64,000 bases of DNA from Gammaproteobacteria bacterium (lineage in GTDB: Bacteria > Pseudomonadota > Gammaproteobacteria > Steroidobacterales > Steroidobacteraceae). Below are positions 7,931 through 15,792 of this stretch, one piece after another. How positions within the stretch are numbered: the stretch's first letter is position 1; each line of letters opens with the position of its first letter. The notes beneath the pieces are model-generated. The model did no database searches. It saw only the letters and a program-made list of their open reading frames with translations, and was not told the origin of the DNA. The translations under genes and the position numbers were made by a program. The stretch lies in the NCBI GenBank assembly GCA_947455595.1, contig CANGOP010000008.1, positions 62,001 to 126,000 on the forward strand. The letters are read 5' to 3'.

Positions 7931-9706
7931 ATGAAGATGACCACTGAAGAAGCGTTCATTAAGGTTCTGCAGCGCCACGGCATCGAGCATGCCTTCGGCA
8001 TCATCGGATCGGCCTTCATGCCGGTCTCGGACCTGTTTCCCAAGGCGGGCATCACGTTCTGGGATGTCGCCCACGAAACCAATGGCGGCATGATTTGCGA
8101 CGGCTACACGCGCACCACCGGCAAGATTGCCATGGCGATCGCGCAGAACGGCCCGGGCGTTACCGGTTTCGTCACGGCCATCAAGACCGCGTACTGGAAT
8201 CACACGCCGATGCTGTTGGTCACGCCGCAGGCGGCGAACAAGACCATCGGTCAGGGCGGCTTCCAGGAAGTGGAGCAGATGGCCTTGTTCCGCGACATGG
8301 TCTGCTATCAGGAAGAAGTGCGGGATCCGTCGCGCATGGCCGAAGTGCTTAATCGTGTGATCTGCAAGGCCAAGCGCCTGTCGGGTCCGGCTCAGATCAA
8401 CATCCCGCGCGACTACTTCACGCAACTGGTCGACATCACGCTGCCGGAAGTGGTCGAGTTTGAGCGTCCGCAGGGCGGCTCGAAGGCGATTGCTGAAGCT
8501 GCCGCGCTGCTGTCCGCCGCCAAGAACCCGGTCATCCTGTCCGGCGCCGGGGTGGTGCTCGGTCACGCGATTCCGGACCTCGTGGCGCTGGCCGAAAAGC
8601 TGGATGCGCCGGTCTGCAATAACTATCAGCACAACGACTCGTTCCCGGGCAGCCACCCGCTCGCCGTGGGTCCGCTGGGCTACAACGGTTCGAAGGCGGC
8701 CATGCGCCTCATCTCGCAGGCCGATGTCGTGCTCGCCTTGGGCACGCGTCTTAATCCGTTCTCGACGCTGCCCTGCTACGGCCTCGATTACTGGCCGAAG
8801 GGCGCGAAGGTCATTCAGGTGGACATCAACGCGGATCGCATCGGCTTGACGAAGCCCGTCGCGGTTGCGATTTGCGGTGACTCGAAGCTCGTCGCGCGGC
8901 AGATTCTGGCGCAGCTGTCAGCCGGTGCTGGTGATGCGGGTCGTGGCGAGCGCCGTGCGGCGATTGCGGCCGAGAAGGCGGCCTGGGCGCAGGAACTGGC
9001 CGGTCTCAACCACGAAGAAGATGATCCAGGCACGGTGTGGAACGCCGAGTGCCGTGAGCGCGAGCCGAATCACATGGCGCCGCGTCAGGCGTGGCGGGCC
9101 ATCATCGCGGGACTGCCGAAGGATGCGATTATCTCCTCCGACATCGGCAACAATTGCGCGATTGGCAATGCCTATCCGTCGTTCGAGAAGGGCCGCAAGT
9201 ATCTGGCGCCCGGTCTGTTCGGACCGTGCGGCTACGGCTTCCCGTCGATCATCGGCGCGAAGATTGGTAATCCCGATACGCCGGTCGTGGGCTTTGCCGG
9301 TGACGGGGCCTTCGGCATCTCGATGAACGAGATGACCTCGGTGGGCCGTGATCAATGGCCGGCCGTCACGATGGTGATCTTCCGGAACTACCAGTGGGGT
9401 GCCGAAAAGCGCAACTCGATCCTTTGGTACGACAACAACTTCGTCGGCACCGAGTTGGACCCGAACCTGTCCTATGCCCGCGTGGCGGAAGGCTGTGGTC
9501 ACAAGGGTGTGTGTGCGCGCACGCCTGCAGAACTGACCGCCGCGATCAGCACGGCGTGTGCCGAGCAGAAGCAGGGCATCACGACGTTCATCGAGGTGGT
9601 CCTCAACCAGGAGCTCGGTGAGCCGTTCCGTCGCGATGCCATGAAGAAGCCGGTGGAAGTGGCCGGCATCAGCCGCGACGACATGCGCGCTCAGATCGTC
9701 GAGTGA
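7931..9706 (+). CDS. xsc: Sulfoacetaldehyde acetyltransferase
   Basis: A 591-residue thiamine-diphosphate enzyme that splits sulfoacetaldehyde with phosphate into acetyl phosphate and sulfite, the desulfonation step of taurine breakdown in the cytoplasm. The N-terminus (TTEEAFIKVLQRHGIEHAFG) and the early HETNGGMICDGYTR segment are characteristic of Xsc rather than acetolactate synthase. The TPP/Mg motif starts at GDGAFGIS near residue 457. ATG 7931 has GAGGA 9 nt upstream. Codons are strongly biased towards C/G endings, as expected for a highly expressed gene. It is followed by a long hairpin and the sulfite/sulfate exporter. No phosphate acetyltransferase or acetate kinase is in the window, so acetyl phosphate must be processed by genes elsewhere. 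Confidence 0.95.
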   Translation: MKMTTEEAFIKVLQRHGIEHAFGIIGSAFMPVSDLFPKAGITFWDVAHETNGGMICDGYTRTTGKIAMAIAQNGPGVTGFVTAIKTAYWNHTPMLLVTPQAANKTIGQGGFQEVEQMALFRDMVCYQEEVRDPSRMAEVLNRVICKAKRLSGPAQINIPRDYFTQLVDITLPEVVEFERPQGGSKAIAEAAALLSAAKNPVILSGAGVVLGHAIPDLVALAEKLDAPVCNNYQHNDSFPGSHPLAVGPLGYNGSKAAMRLISQADVVLALGTRLNPFSTLPCYGLDYWPKGAKVIQVDINADRIGLTKPVAVAICGDSKLVARQILAQLSAGAGDAGRGERRAAIAAEKAAWAQELAGLNHEEDDPGTVWNAECREREPNHMAPRQAWRAIIAGLPKDAIISSDIGNNCAIGNAYPSFEKGRKYLAPGLFGPCGYGFPSIIGAKIGNPDTPVVGFAGDGAFGISMNEMTSVGRDQWPAVTMVIFRNYQWGAEKRNSILWYDNNFVGTELDPNLSYARVAEGCGHKGVCARTPAELTAAISTACAEQKQGITTFIEVVLNQELGEPFRRDAMKKPVEVAGISRDDMRAQIVE

Positions 9707-9712
9707 TCCTCG

Positions 9713-9741
9713 TGGGGTGTGCGGGTCAGCCGCACACCCCA
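9713..9741 (+). terminator. Strong hairpin between xsc and the exporter (no U-tract)
   Basis: A perfect 12-bp stem (TGGGGTGTGCGG, 9713-9724, pairing with 9730-9741) around a 5-nt loop starts 6 nt after the xsc stop. It lacks a run of T. It could be a partial terminator lowering exporter expression relative to xsc, or an mRNA 3'-end stabiliser. Confidence 0.5.
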
Positions 9742-9770
9742 TTGGCGTTGTCGGGGGCGGGAGAACGCGT

Positions 9771-10829
9771 TTGAAATTTCAAGAAAAGCTGCCGGGGCTA
9801 GTCCTTGCGGCCGTGATCGCCGGAGTCGCGCAGTGGGGCGCCCTGAACCCCTGGATCAAGGCACACGGCTTCAGTCCCCTGACGATTGCCATTGTCTTAG
9901 GGTTGATCATCGGTAATACGGTCTATCCGCGCATGGCGGCTCAGGCCGGTCCTGGCATCGGCTTTTCTCGGCAGACGATTCTGCGCACCGGCGTCGTGCT
10001 CTACGGGTTCCGCCTGACGCTGCAGCAAGTGGCGACGGTCGGTTGGGCGGGCGTGCTGATCGACGCGGTCATCGTGACGTGCACGGTGATCATTGCCTAC
10101 CAGATCGGCACGCGCTGGTTGAAACTCGATCGTGCGTCGGCGCTCTTAGTCGGTGCCGGCAGCGCGATCTGCGGTGCGGCAGCGGTACTGGCGACGGAGC
10201 CGGTGGCTCGCGGCAAGCCTGAGCAGGTGAGCGTTGCGGTCGCGGGTGTCGTGATTTTCGGCACGATCGCGATGTTCTTGTATCCGGTGCTCTACACGAT
10301 CGCAGACGTGCGGGATTTCATCCCCGGTGGTCCGCACGGCTTTGGTGTCTATATCGGCTCGACCATCCACGAGGTGGCGCAGGTCGTCGCCGCGGGGCGT
10401 CAGGTGGGTGCCGAGGCCGCAGGTCCTGCGCTCATTGCTAAAATGACGCGTGTCTTCATGATGGCACCCTTTCTCGTCGGTCTGGCCATGTGGATGCGCG
10501 GTCGCAGCGAGGAGGGTGCGACGTCGCAGATGTCGGCCGGCAAGGCACTCGCTTCTGTCCCCACTTTCGCGTTCTACTTCGTCGGTGCGGTGTTGCTGAA
10601 TTCCCTGAATACGACGATGGGTTGGCTTGAACCGACTACCATCGACAAGCTCTTCAATCTCGCCGTGTTCTTGCTGTCGATGGCGATGGGTGCGCTCGGG
10701 CTTTCCACGCACTTTGGAACGCTGCGCCGGGCCGGCGGCAAGGCAATCGTGCTGACCGCCATTCTCTTCGTCTGGCTCGTGGTGGGAGGCGGCTTGCTCA
10801 ACCACTATGTGTTGGGACTCCTCGGCTGA
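9771..10829 (+). CDS. YeiH-family putative sulfite/sulfate exporter
   Basis: A 352-residue membrane protein with about ten hydrophobic segments, of the YeiH/UPF0324 family of putative sulfate exporters. Typical signatures are GVVLYGFRLTLQQ, VGAGSAICGAAAV and the STIHEVAQVVAAG segment. I choose TTG 9771, preceded by GGGAGA; an upstream GTG at 9717 would add residues encoded by the hairpin at 9713-9741, which is unlikely. Members of this family next to xsc or suyAB genes are thought to remove the sulfite or sulfate released by desulfonation, and that role fits here. No gene for a TauE-type exporter is present. The exported anion is inferred. Confidence 0.85.
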   Translation: MKFQEKLPGLVLAAVIAGVAQWGALNPWIKAHGFSPLTIAIVLGLIIGNTVYPRMAAQAGPGIGFSRQTILRTGVVLYGFRLTLQQVATVGWAGVLIDAVIVTCTVIIAYQIGTRWLKLDRASALLVGAGSAICGAAAVLATEPVARGKPEQVSVAVAGVVIFGTIAMFLYPVLYTIADVRDFIPGGPHGFGVYIGSTIHEVAQVVAAGRQVGAEAAGPALIAKMTRVFMMAPFLVGLAMWMRGRSEEGATSQMSAGKALASVPTFAFYFVGAVLLNSLNTTMGWLEPTTIDKLFNLAVFLLSMAMGALGLSTHFGTLRRAGGKAIVLTAILFVWLVVGGGLLNHYVLGLLG

Positions 10830-10845
10830 ACAAGCCCCCTCACCG

Positions 10846-11475
10846 TCAGGTCGTCGGGTCGCGCGCCAGTGCGGCCACCGTTTGGGCGTCGAGTCCTTCC
10901 ACCGCAAGTCCACGACGCAGCCCGTCACGGTCTTCGGGTGCTCGGTTTTGACTGGCTTTGAATTTACCGACCATCGAGGTTACCTCGACGGTAAAGCCCA
11001 CGATCGCTTTGAGCATCGCCTCCAGGTAGTCCGCCGGCGCGTCGCTCACCGCCCATGGGTGTGGTCGGGTCGACTCATGCCGTTCGGTCAGTGCCGTGAC
11101 AATCGGCAATGTGTGCTCGGCGTTGTCGAGCCAGTGCAGTCGTCCTCGTACGTGGACGGCTTCATAGTTCCAGGTCGGCACGGCCTTGCCATGCAGTGCT
11201 TTCGACGGATACCAGTTCGGCGTGACGTACGCGTCAATCGCGCGAAACACGAACAACACCTCCGTCCCGTTGGGTACATGACGGTGCATGGGATTGGCGC
11301 GCGCGATATGCCCGCGCAGTTGCCATCCCGACTCGGTCGACTCGACTTCAACCGGGATATGGTCGGCGGTCGGCACACCGTCAACCAGCGTGACCATGAC
11401 CGACAGAGGATGTGCGCGGATCACCGGCATTAAAAGTGCCGGGTCATCGACTCGGAAGTGGGGGGGTAGGTACAT
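10846..11475 (-). CDS. FMN-binding PaiB-like protein (negative transcriptional regulator family)
   Basis: A 209-residue flavin-reductase-fold protein. The N-terminus MYLPPHF and the segments NPMHRH, YVTPNWYPSK and VPTWNYEAVHVRGR are hallmarks of the PaiB / FMN-binding split-barrel family. Members are annotated as negative transcriptional regulators after Bacillus PaiB, but direct DNA binding is poorly supported. ATG 11475 is preferred because the family starts here; an in-frame GTG at 11487 exists. It is transcribed against its taurine neighbours, convergent with the exporter (16-nt gap) and divergent from the permease. Its role in the island is unknown. Confidence 0.88.
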   Translation of the reverse strand: MYLPPHFRVDDPALLMPVIRAHPLSVMVTLVDGVPTADHIPVEVESTESGWQLRGHIARANPMHRHVPNGTEVLFVFRAIDAYVTPNWYPSKALHGKAVPTWNYEAVHVRGRLHWLDNAEHTLPIVTALTERHESTRPHPWAVSDAPADYLEAMLKAIVGFTVEVTSMVGKFKASQNRAPEDRDGLRRGLAVEGLDAQTVAALARDPTT

Positions 11476-11607
11476 GGCAGCGAGCACGCTCGTTCAACAC
11501 GATGCGAGGACGATGCCTATCTGCTATGGCGATGTACAGGGGATTTTCTTTACTACCGGTTCGGGACGCGTAATGCTTCACCGGTCTGGAATGAGGGGGA
11601 GAGGGAC

Positions 11608-12999
11608 ATGAGTCAGGCAGCATTGCCGGATAACCAAGCCGGCGAAACAGGACTTCAGCGCTCGCTCAAGGAGCGACATATGCGCATGATCGCGCTGGGG
11701 GGTGTGATCGGTGCGGGGCTCTTTGTCGGCAGCGGTGTCGTGGTACAAGCCACGGGCCCTGCGGCTGTGTTCTCGTTCGCGCTGACCGGCCTTTTGGTCG
11801 TGTTGGTCATGCGCATGCTCGGCGAGATGGCAGCGGCCTTTCCCGCGGTGGGGGGCTTTTATGAGTACAACCGACTCGCGCTCGGTGAGTTTGCCGGCTT
11901 CATGACCGGATGGATGTATTGGTACTTCTGGATCATCGTGGTGGCCTTCGAGGCCGTGGCGGGATCCAAACTGCTCATCGGCTGGTTTGGCGCGGCCTAT
12001 CCGGCCTTGCAGCCTTGGCATTGCACGTTGGGCCTCACCAGTCTGTTTACGCTCGTCAACTTGCTCTCGGTGCGTTCGTGGGGCGAAGCGGAGTATTGGT
12101 TTGCCTCGATCAAGGTGGCGGCGATCGCGATCTTTCTCGTGATCGGCGCACTCGTGGTGCTCGGCCTGTGGCACGGCGTGCCGGGAGGCTTCCATCTGCT
12201 CACCGACAACGGCGGCTTCATGCCAAAGGGCATTGGCCCGGTGCTGACCGGCGCCGTGGCTGCGACGGGGTTTTACTTCGGCTCTGAGATCGTCACCGTG
12301 GCGGCGGCCGAATCGGCTGAACCGGAACGGGCCATTGCCCGCGCCACCCAGTCCGTCGTCTCCCGGGTCCTCGTCTTCTACGTGGGTTCGATCTTTCTGG
12401 TGGTGTGCATCGTGCCGTGGAACACCGATGCGATGGCGACCCCGTACGTCAGCGTGCTCGATGCGCTGCACATCCCGTATGCCGGTACCGCCATGGGAAT
12501 CGTGATCTTGACCGCCGTTTTGTCTTGCCTGAACAGCGGCGTTTTTGCCTCGTCGCGCATGATGATGGCCCTGGCTCGTCGCGGTGATGCGCCACGGATT
12601 TTTGCGCAACTCGATCGGCGCGGCGTCCCGGTGGCGTCGATCATGGCGAGCATGACCTTCTCGTTCGTTGCGGTGTTCATGAACTACCTATCGCCCGATA
12701 AGGTGTTCAAGTTCCTCGTGGACTCTTACGGCACGGTGGCCATCTTCGTGTACGTCCTGATCGCATTCGCTGAGCTTGGGCTGCGGCGTCGTCTCGAGGC
12801 CGAGTGCCCGGAACGTCTACGGGTACGGATGTGGGCCTTTCCGTGGTTGACGTATTTGGCCATTACGATGATGTTCCTGGTACTGGGGGCGATGGCCTTT
12901 ATTCCTGAGCAGCAAAACCCGCTGCTCTTTGGTGTGATCAGCGCCGCCGTGATGGCCGGGGGTTATGTCCTCTTCCGTCGCGGCCGGAATCTGGCCTAA
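11608..12999 (+). CDS. APC-family amino acid permease (candidate taurine importer)
   Basis: A 463-residue, 12-segment inner-membrane transporter of the amino acid-polyamine-organocation superfamily, AAT branch (AroP/GabP/ProY-like). It opens with LKERHMRMIALGGVIGAGLF, the classic first-helix motif with unwound GVIGAG. The sequence continues through EMAAAFPAVGGFYEYNRL and ASSRMMMALARRGDAP. ATG 11608 has GGAGAGG 4 nt upstream. It stands directly before tpa, and no TauABC or TRAP system is in the window, so it is the best candidate for taurine uptake. Motifs alone do not give substrate specificity, and an ordinary amino acid remains possible. Confidence 0.85.
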   Translation: MSQAALPDNQAGETGLQRSLKERHMRMIALGGVIGAGLFVGSGVVVQATGPAAVFSFALTGLLVVLVMRMLGEMAAAFPAVGGFYEYNRLALGEFAGFMTGWMYWYFWIIVVAFEAVAGSKLLIGWFGAAYPALQPWHCTLGLTSLFTLVNLLSVRSWGEAEYWFASIKVAAIAIFLVIGALVVLGLWHGVPGGFHLLTDNGGFMPKGIGPVLTGAVAATGFYFGSEIVTVAAAESAEPERAIARATQSVVSRVLVFYVGSIFLVVCIVPWNTDAMATPYVSVLDALHIPYAGTAMGIVILTAVLSCLNSGVFASSRMMMALARRGDAPRIFAQLDRRGVPVASIMASMTFSFVAVFMNYLSPDKVFKFLVDSYGTVAIFVYVLIAFAELGLRRRLEAECPERLRVRMWAFPWLTYLAITMMFLVLGAMAFIPEQQNPLLFGVISAAVMAGGYVLFRRGRNLA

Positions 13000-13012
13000 G
13001 TCGCACGTGCCA

Positions 13013-13036
13013 ACGAGGGGGTGCTGGCCCCCTCGT
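13013..13036 (+). terminator. Hairpin after the permease (no U-tract)
   Basis: A perfect 9-bp stem (ACGAGGGGG / CCCCCTCGT) with a 6-nt loop lies 14 nt after the permease stop. No T-run follows, so it may terminate weakly or protect the transcript. Confidence 0.45.
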
Positions 13037-13056
13037 CAGAGCGGGACTGGATCTAA
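13024..13056 (+). promoter_or_regulatory. Candidate TauR half-sites upstream of tpa
   Basis: CTGGATCTAA at 13047-13056 agrees at nine of ten positions with the CTGGACYTAA element remembered for TauR. A weaker CTGG element starts at 13024, 23 nt upstream, the same spacing as in the xsc site. The first element overlaps the hairpin loop, so only the second is convincing. The tpa start is at 13111. Confidence 0.4.
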
Positions 13057-13110
13057 CCCGTGGTCGGCCCGCATGTTAAAAAAGAGTCACGATAGTCTAG
13101 GAGTACGCTC

Positions 13111-14493
13111 ATGAATGCCGTCTCAAAGCTCGATCCGATGCGCGACGTCATCGAGTCCGACCGCGCCCATGTCTGGCATCACATCAGCCAGCACAAGCAA
13201 TTGGAGACCGTAGACCCGCGGGTCTACGTCGAGGGCCGTGGCATGCGCCTGTGGGACGCCGCTGGTCGGGAATACCTCGATTCGGTGTCGGGTGGTGTCT
13301 GGACGGTGAACGTGGGCTACGGTCGCGAGAGCATCGCGAATGCCGTGCGCGATCAGCTCGTCAAAATGAACTACTTCTCGAACGCGGCAGGCTCGATTCC
13401 GGGCGCGCTCTACGCGCGTCGCTTGATCGAGAAGATGCCAGGCCTCAGCCGGGTCTATTACGGCAATTCCGGTTCGGAAGCGAACGAAAAAGTCTTCAAG
13501 ATGGTGCGGCAGATCGCCCATCGTCATCACGGCGGTCGCAAGTACAAAATTCTTTATCGTGAGCGCGATTATCACGGCACGACGATTGCGACATTGTCGG
13601 CCGGCGGCCAGCCGCAGCGCAGCGCCCAGTATGGTCCGCTGACACCCGGTTTTGTGGAGGTGCCTCATTGCCTCGAGTACCGCAGTCAGTGGGGTGCCAT
13701 TGACAACTACGGTGAGCGTGCCGCCGATGCCATTGAAGAAGTGATTCTGCGCGAAGGTCCCGATTCCATCGGTGCGTTGTGCCTGGAGCCGGTGACGGCC
13801 GGCGGTGGCGTGATCACGCCGCCGAAGGGCTATTGGGAGCGCGTGCAGGAGATCTGCCGTCGTCACAACATCCTTCTGCACATCGACGAAGTGGTGTGCG
13901 GCGTGGGCCGGACCGGCAAGTGGTTTGGTTACCAGCAGTACGGCATTCAGCCGGACTTCGTCACCATGGCGAAGGGCGTGGCCTCCGGCTATGCGGCCAT
14001 CGCCTGCACGGTCACGACTGAAGCCGTGTTCGACATGTTCAAGGATGACCCAACGGATCCGATGTCGTACTTCCGCGATATTTCGACCTTCGGCGGCTGC
14101 GCTGGCGGGCCAGCAGCTGCGCTCGAGAACATGCGCATCATCGAGGACGAAGGCTTGCTCGAGAATACGCAGCGGATGGGCGAACGCCTGTTGGCCAACC
14201 TGCGTGAGCTGCAATCGCGTCACGCGGTGATTGGCGATGTACGCGGTATCGGTCTTTTCTGCGGTGCCGAGCTCGTGGCCAACCGGGATACCCGCGAACC
14301 TGTCGAGGAGAAGAAGGTGCAGGCGGTGCTGGCCGATTGCCTTGCGAACGGCGTCATCATCGGTGCAACGAACCGCTCGTTGCAGGGTCTCAACAACACC
14401 CTGTGCTTGAGCCCAGCGCTGATTGCGACGGCAGATGACATCGATCGCATCACGGCGGCGATCGACGCGGCCTTGGGTCGCGTGTTCGGCTAA
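13111..14493 (+). CDS. tpa: Taurine-pyruvate aminotransferase
   Basis: A 460-residue class III PLP aminotransferase, converting taurine and pyruvate to sulfoacetaldehyde and L-alanine in the cytoplasm. The PLP lysine is Lys288 in TMAKGVASGY; GNSGSEANEKVFKMVRQ and HIDEVVCGVGRTGKWFG are typical of the omega-transaminase fold. The N-terminal DSVSGGVWTVNVGYGR and the overall sequence match the taurine-pyruvate branch rather than beta-alanine or ornithine enzymes. AGGAG lies 7 nt before ATG 13111. It supplies the substrate of xsc. Regenerating pyruvate from alanine would need alanine dehydrogenase, which is absent from the window. Confidence 0.94.
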   Translation: MNAVSKLDPMRDVIESDRAHVWHHISQHKQLETVDPRVYVEGRGMRLWDAAGREYLDSVSGGVWTVNVGYGRESIANAVRDQLVKMNYFSNAAGSIPGALYARRLIEKMPGLSRVYYGNSGSEANEKVFKMVRQIAHRHHGGRKYKILYRERDYHGTTIATLSAGGQPQRSAQYGPLTPGFVEVPHCLEYRSQWGAIDNYGERAADAIEEVILREGPDSIGALCLEPVTAGGGVITPPKGYWERVQEICRRHNILLHIDEVVCGVGRTGKWFGYQQYGIQPDFVTMAKGVASGYAAIACTVTTEAVFDMFKDDPTDPMSYFRDISTFGGCAGGPAAALENMRIIEDEGLLENTQRMGERLLANLRELQSRHAVIGDVRGIGLFCGAELVANRDTREPVEEKKVQAVLADCLANGVIIGATNRSLQGLNNTLCLSPALIATADDIDRITAAIDAALGRVFG

Positions 14494-14507
14494 GCCGACG
14501 CTCGCGT

Positions 14508-14540
14508 CGAGCGACGGTTAGCGAACGCTACCGTCGCTCG
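14508..14540. terminator. Long hairpin between convergent tpa and the beta-lactamase-like gene
   Basis: A 10-bp outer stem (14508-14517 / 14531-14540, CGAGCGACGG with its complement) continues after one bulged base into a 5-bp inner stem TAGCG-AA-CGCTA. It lies 14 nt past the tpa stop and overlaps the last codons of the facing gene. It reads as a hairpin in both directions and lacks a T-run. Confidence 0.55.
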
Positions 14541-15474
14541 GCGATATGACTCGCCCAAGATCGCTCGCGCGATCGAGACGATCAAAGAGGTCAAACGCGG
14601 CGCGCGAAATGCGTCGAATGGCTTCTTCACCGTCCGCTTCACGGCGCAGATAGGTGCCCATCACCACGATGACGTAAGGATGCCGCGGCAGAAACACAAT
14701 GCCGGCGTCGTTGCGCACCCCTTCTAAGGCCCCCGGTTTGTTGGCGATCTTGAGATCCGCGGGCAAGCCGGAGGGAATTTGGCTGTCCTTGTGGGTGGCC
14801 AGCAGGTCGAAGTAACGCGCGGTCGTCTCACGATCGAGCACCGTTCCATCAGCACGCCAGAGAGTGGCCAGAAGGCTGGCCATCTCAGCCGGTGTCGACA
14901 CGTTTTCCCGGCCCGCCTTGGCGGCATCCAGATCCAGCATCTTTCGCTTCAAGCGCGTCTGCGGTAAACCTAAGCGGTCCATCAGGGCATTGACGCGCGC
15001 CATCCCGACGCGGTCAATCAACACATTGGTCGCTGAATTGTCGCTCACCGCCACCATGCAAGTGGCGAGATCCCGATTGGTCAACGTGGTCACACCGGGC
15101 GTCAGGCCGAGCAGTATGTCGCTGCCGGAGACGAGGTCGTCCGCGTTCACGACGTACCGGTCCATCAGGTGAGCGCCGTCTCCTGATTGGTCTTGGCGTA
15201 AGAGCTCGGCAAGGACCGCGATCTTAATCGTGCTCGCCTGCGGAAAGCGCTCGTCGCCCCGTAAGGTCCAACGCCGACCCGTCGTGAGGTCCACAACGGC
15301 AACCCCGAGCACGCCGTCGGTGGCCTGCTCGACGACGGTTACCTTGGCTGCAAATTGCTGCCACAAGGCATCTTCTTTGGCATTGGATGGACTCACGGCA
15401 CCGGCGCCGGAGATCCAGAGGGCGCAGAGGAGGAGCAAGGCCCGTCGACGGTGGGGCGCTCGTGAGGCGTCCAT
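14518..15474 (-). CDS. Class A beta-lactamase-fold serine hydrolase, exported
   Basis: A 318-residue protein with an N-terminal signal peptide (about residues 1-26) and the beta-lactamase/transpeptidase fold. It has the nucleophile motif STIK (Ser81, Lys84) and the SDN motif (144-146). Glu190 in GREN is the only candidate for the general base of class A enzymes, but the usual ExxLN pattern is absent. The third motif is KPG (246-248) instead of KTG or KSG. It may therefore be a divergent beta-lactamase or a penicillin-binding hydrolase with another substrate. It begins 4 nt after the sorB stop and so is probably cotranscribed with sorAB, an odd partner for sulfite oxidation. Confidence 0.8.
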   Translation of the reverse strand: MDASRAPHRRRALLLLCALWISGAGAVSPSNAKEDALWQQFAAKVTVVEQATDGVLGVAVVDLTTGRRWTLRGDERFPQASTIKIAVLAELLRQDQSGDGAHLMDRYVVNADDLVSGSDILLGLTPGVTTLTNRDLATCMVAVSDNSATNVLIDRVGMARVNALMDRLGLPQTRLKRKMLDLDAAKAGRENVSTPAEMASLLATLWRADGTVLDRETTARYFDLLATHKDSQIPSGLPADLKIANKPGALEGVRNDAGIVFLPRHPYVIVVMGTYLRREADGEEAIRRISRAAFDLFDRLDRASDLGRVISPSDGSVR

Positions 15475-15478
15475 GCGG

Positions 15479-15781
15479 CTATTCCACGCCGTAGTGGCGG
15501 GTCAGGTAGTCGATGATCTTGGCCGCATCGTCATCACCGACCGGTGCGCCGTAGGTTTTGATCATCTTCTTCACTTCCGCCTCCCATCCGGCGCGCTTTA
15601 AAAAAGGCGCATTCATCTGGATGTAGTCGACGGAGTGACAGATGGCACATCGGGCCATGACAAGACCGGTATCGGCATCTGCGGCCAGTTTGAGGTGAGC
15701 CTCGTTGCCCAAGCTCAGCGAGGACAGCGCGAGGCCGAAAAGGCTCGCGCCGATGAACATCAACGGCTTTACGAATCGCAT
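15479..15781 (-). CDS. sorB: Sulfite dehydrogenase cytochrome c subunit
   Basis: A 100-residue periplasmic monoheme c-type cytochrome: signal peptide (residues 1-25), then haem site CAICH (Cys45, Cys48, His49). ATG 15781 is preferred over a TTG at 15796 that overlaps sorA, because GAGGTG lies 7 nt before it and the signal peptide then starts cleanly. It lies 11 nt after sorA, matching the SorAB arrangement in which SorB takes electrons from the molybdenum subunit and passes them to the respiratory chain. Small size and single haem fit SorB. Confidence 0.87.
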   Translation of the reverse strand: MRFVKPLMFIGASLFGLALSSLSLGNEAHLKLAADADTGLVMARCAICHSVDYIQMNAPFLKRAGWEAEVKKMIKTYGAPVGDDDAAKIIDYLTRHYGVE

Positions 15782-15792
15782 ATCAGCGCACC

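Noticed and set aside
10146-10928. A 260-codon minus-strand frame crossing the end of the exporter gene
   Set aside because: Antisense to a clear membrane protein and composed mainly of His, Arg and Asp; it also overlaps the true minus-strand gene at 10846-11475.
11578-12609. A 343-codon minus-strand frame
   Set aside because: Antisense to the APC permease and very rich in His, Arg and Asp; a shadow of hydrophobic codons.
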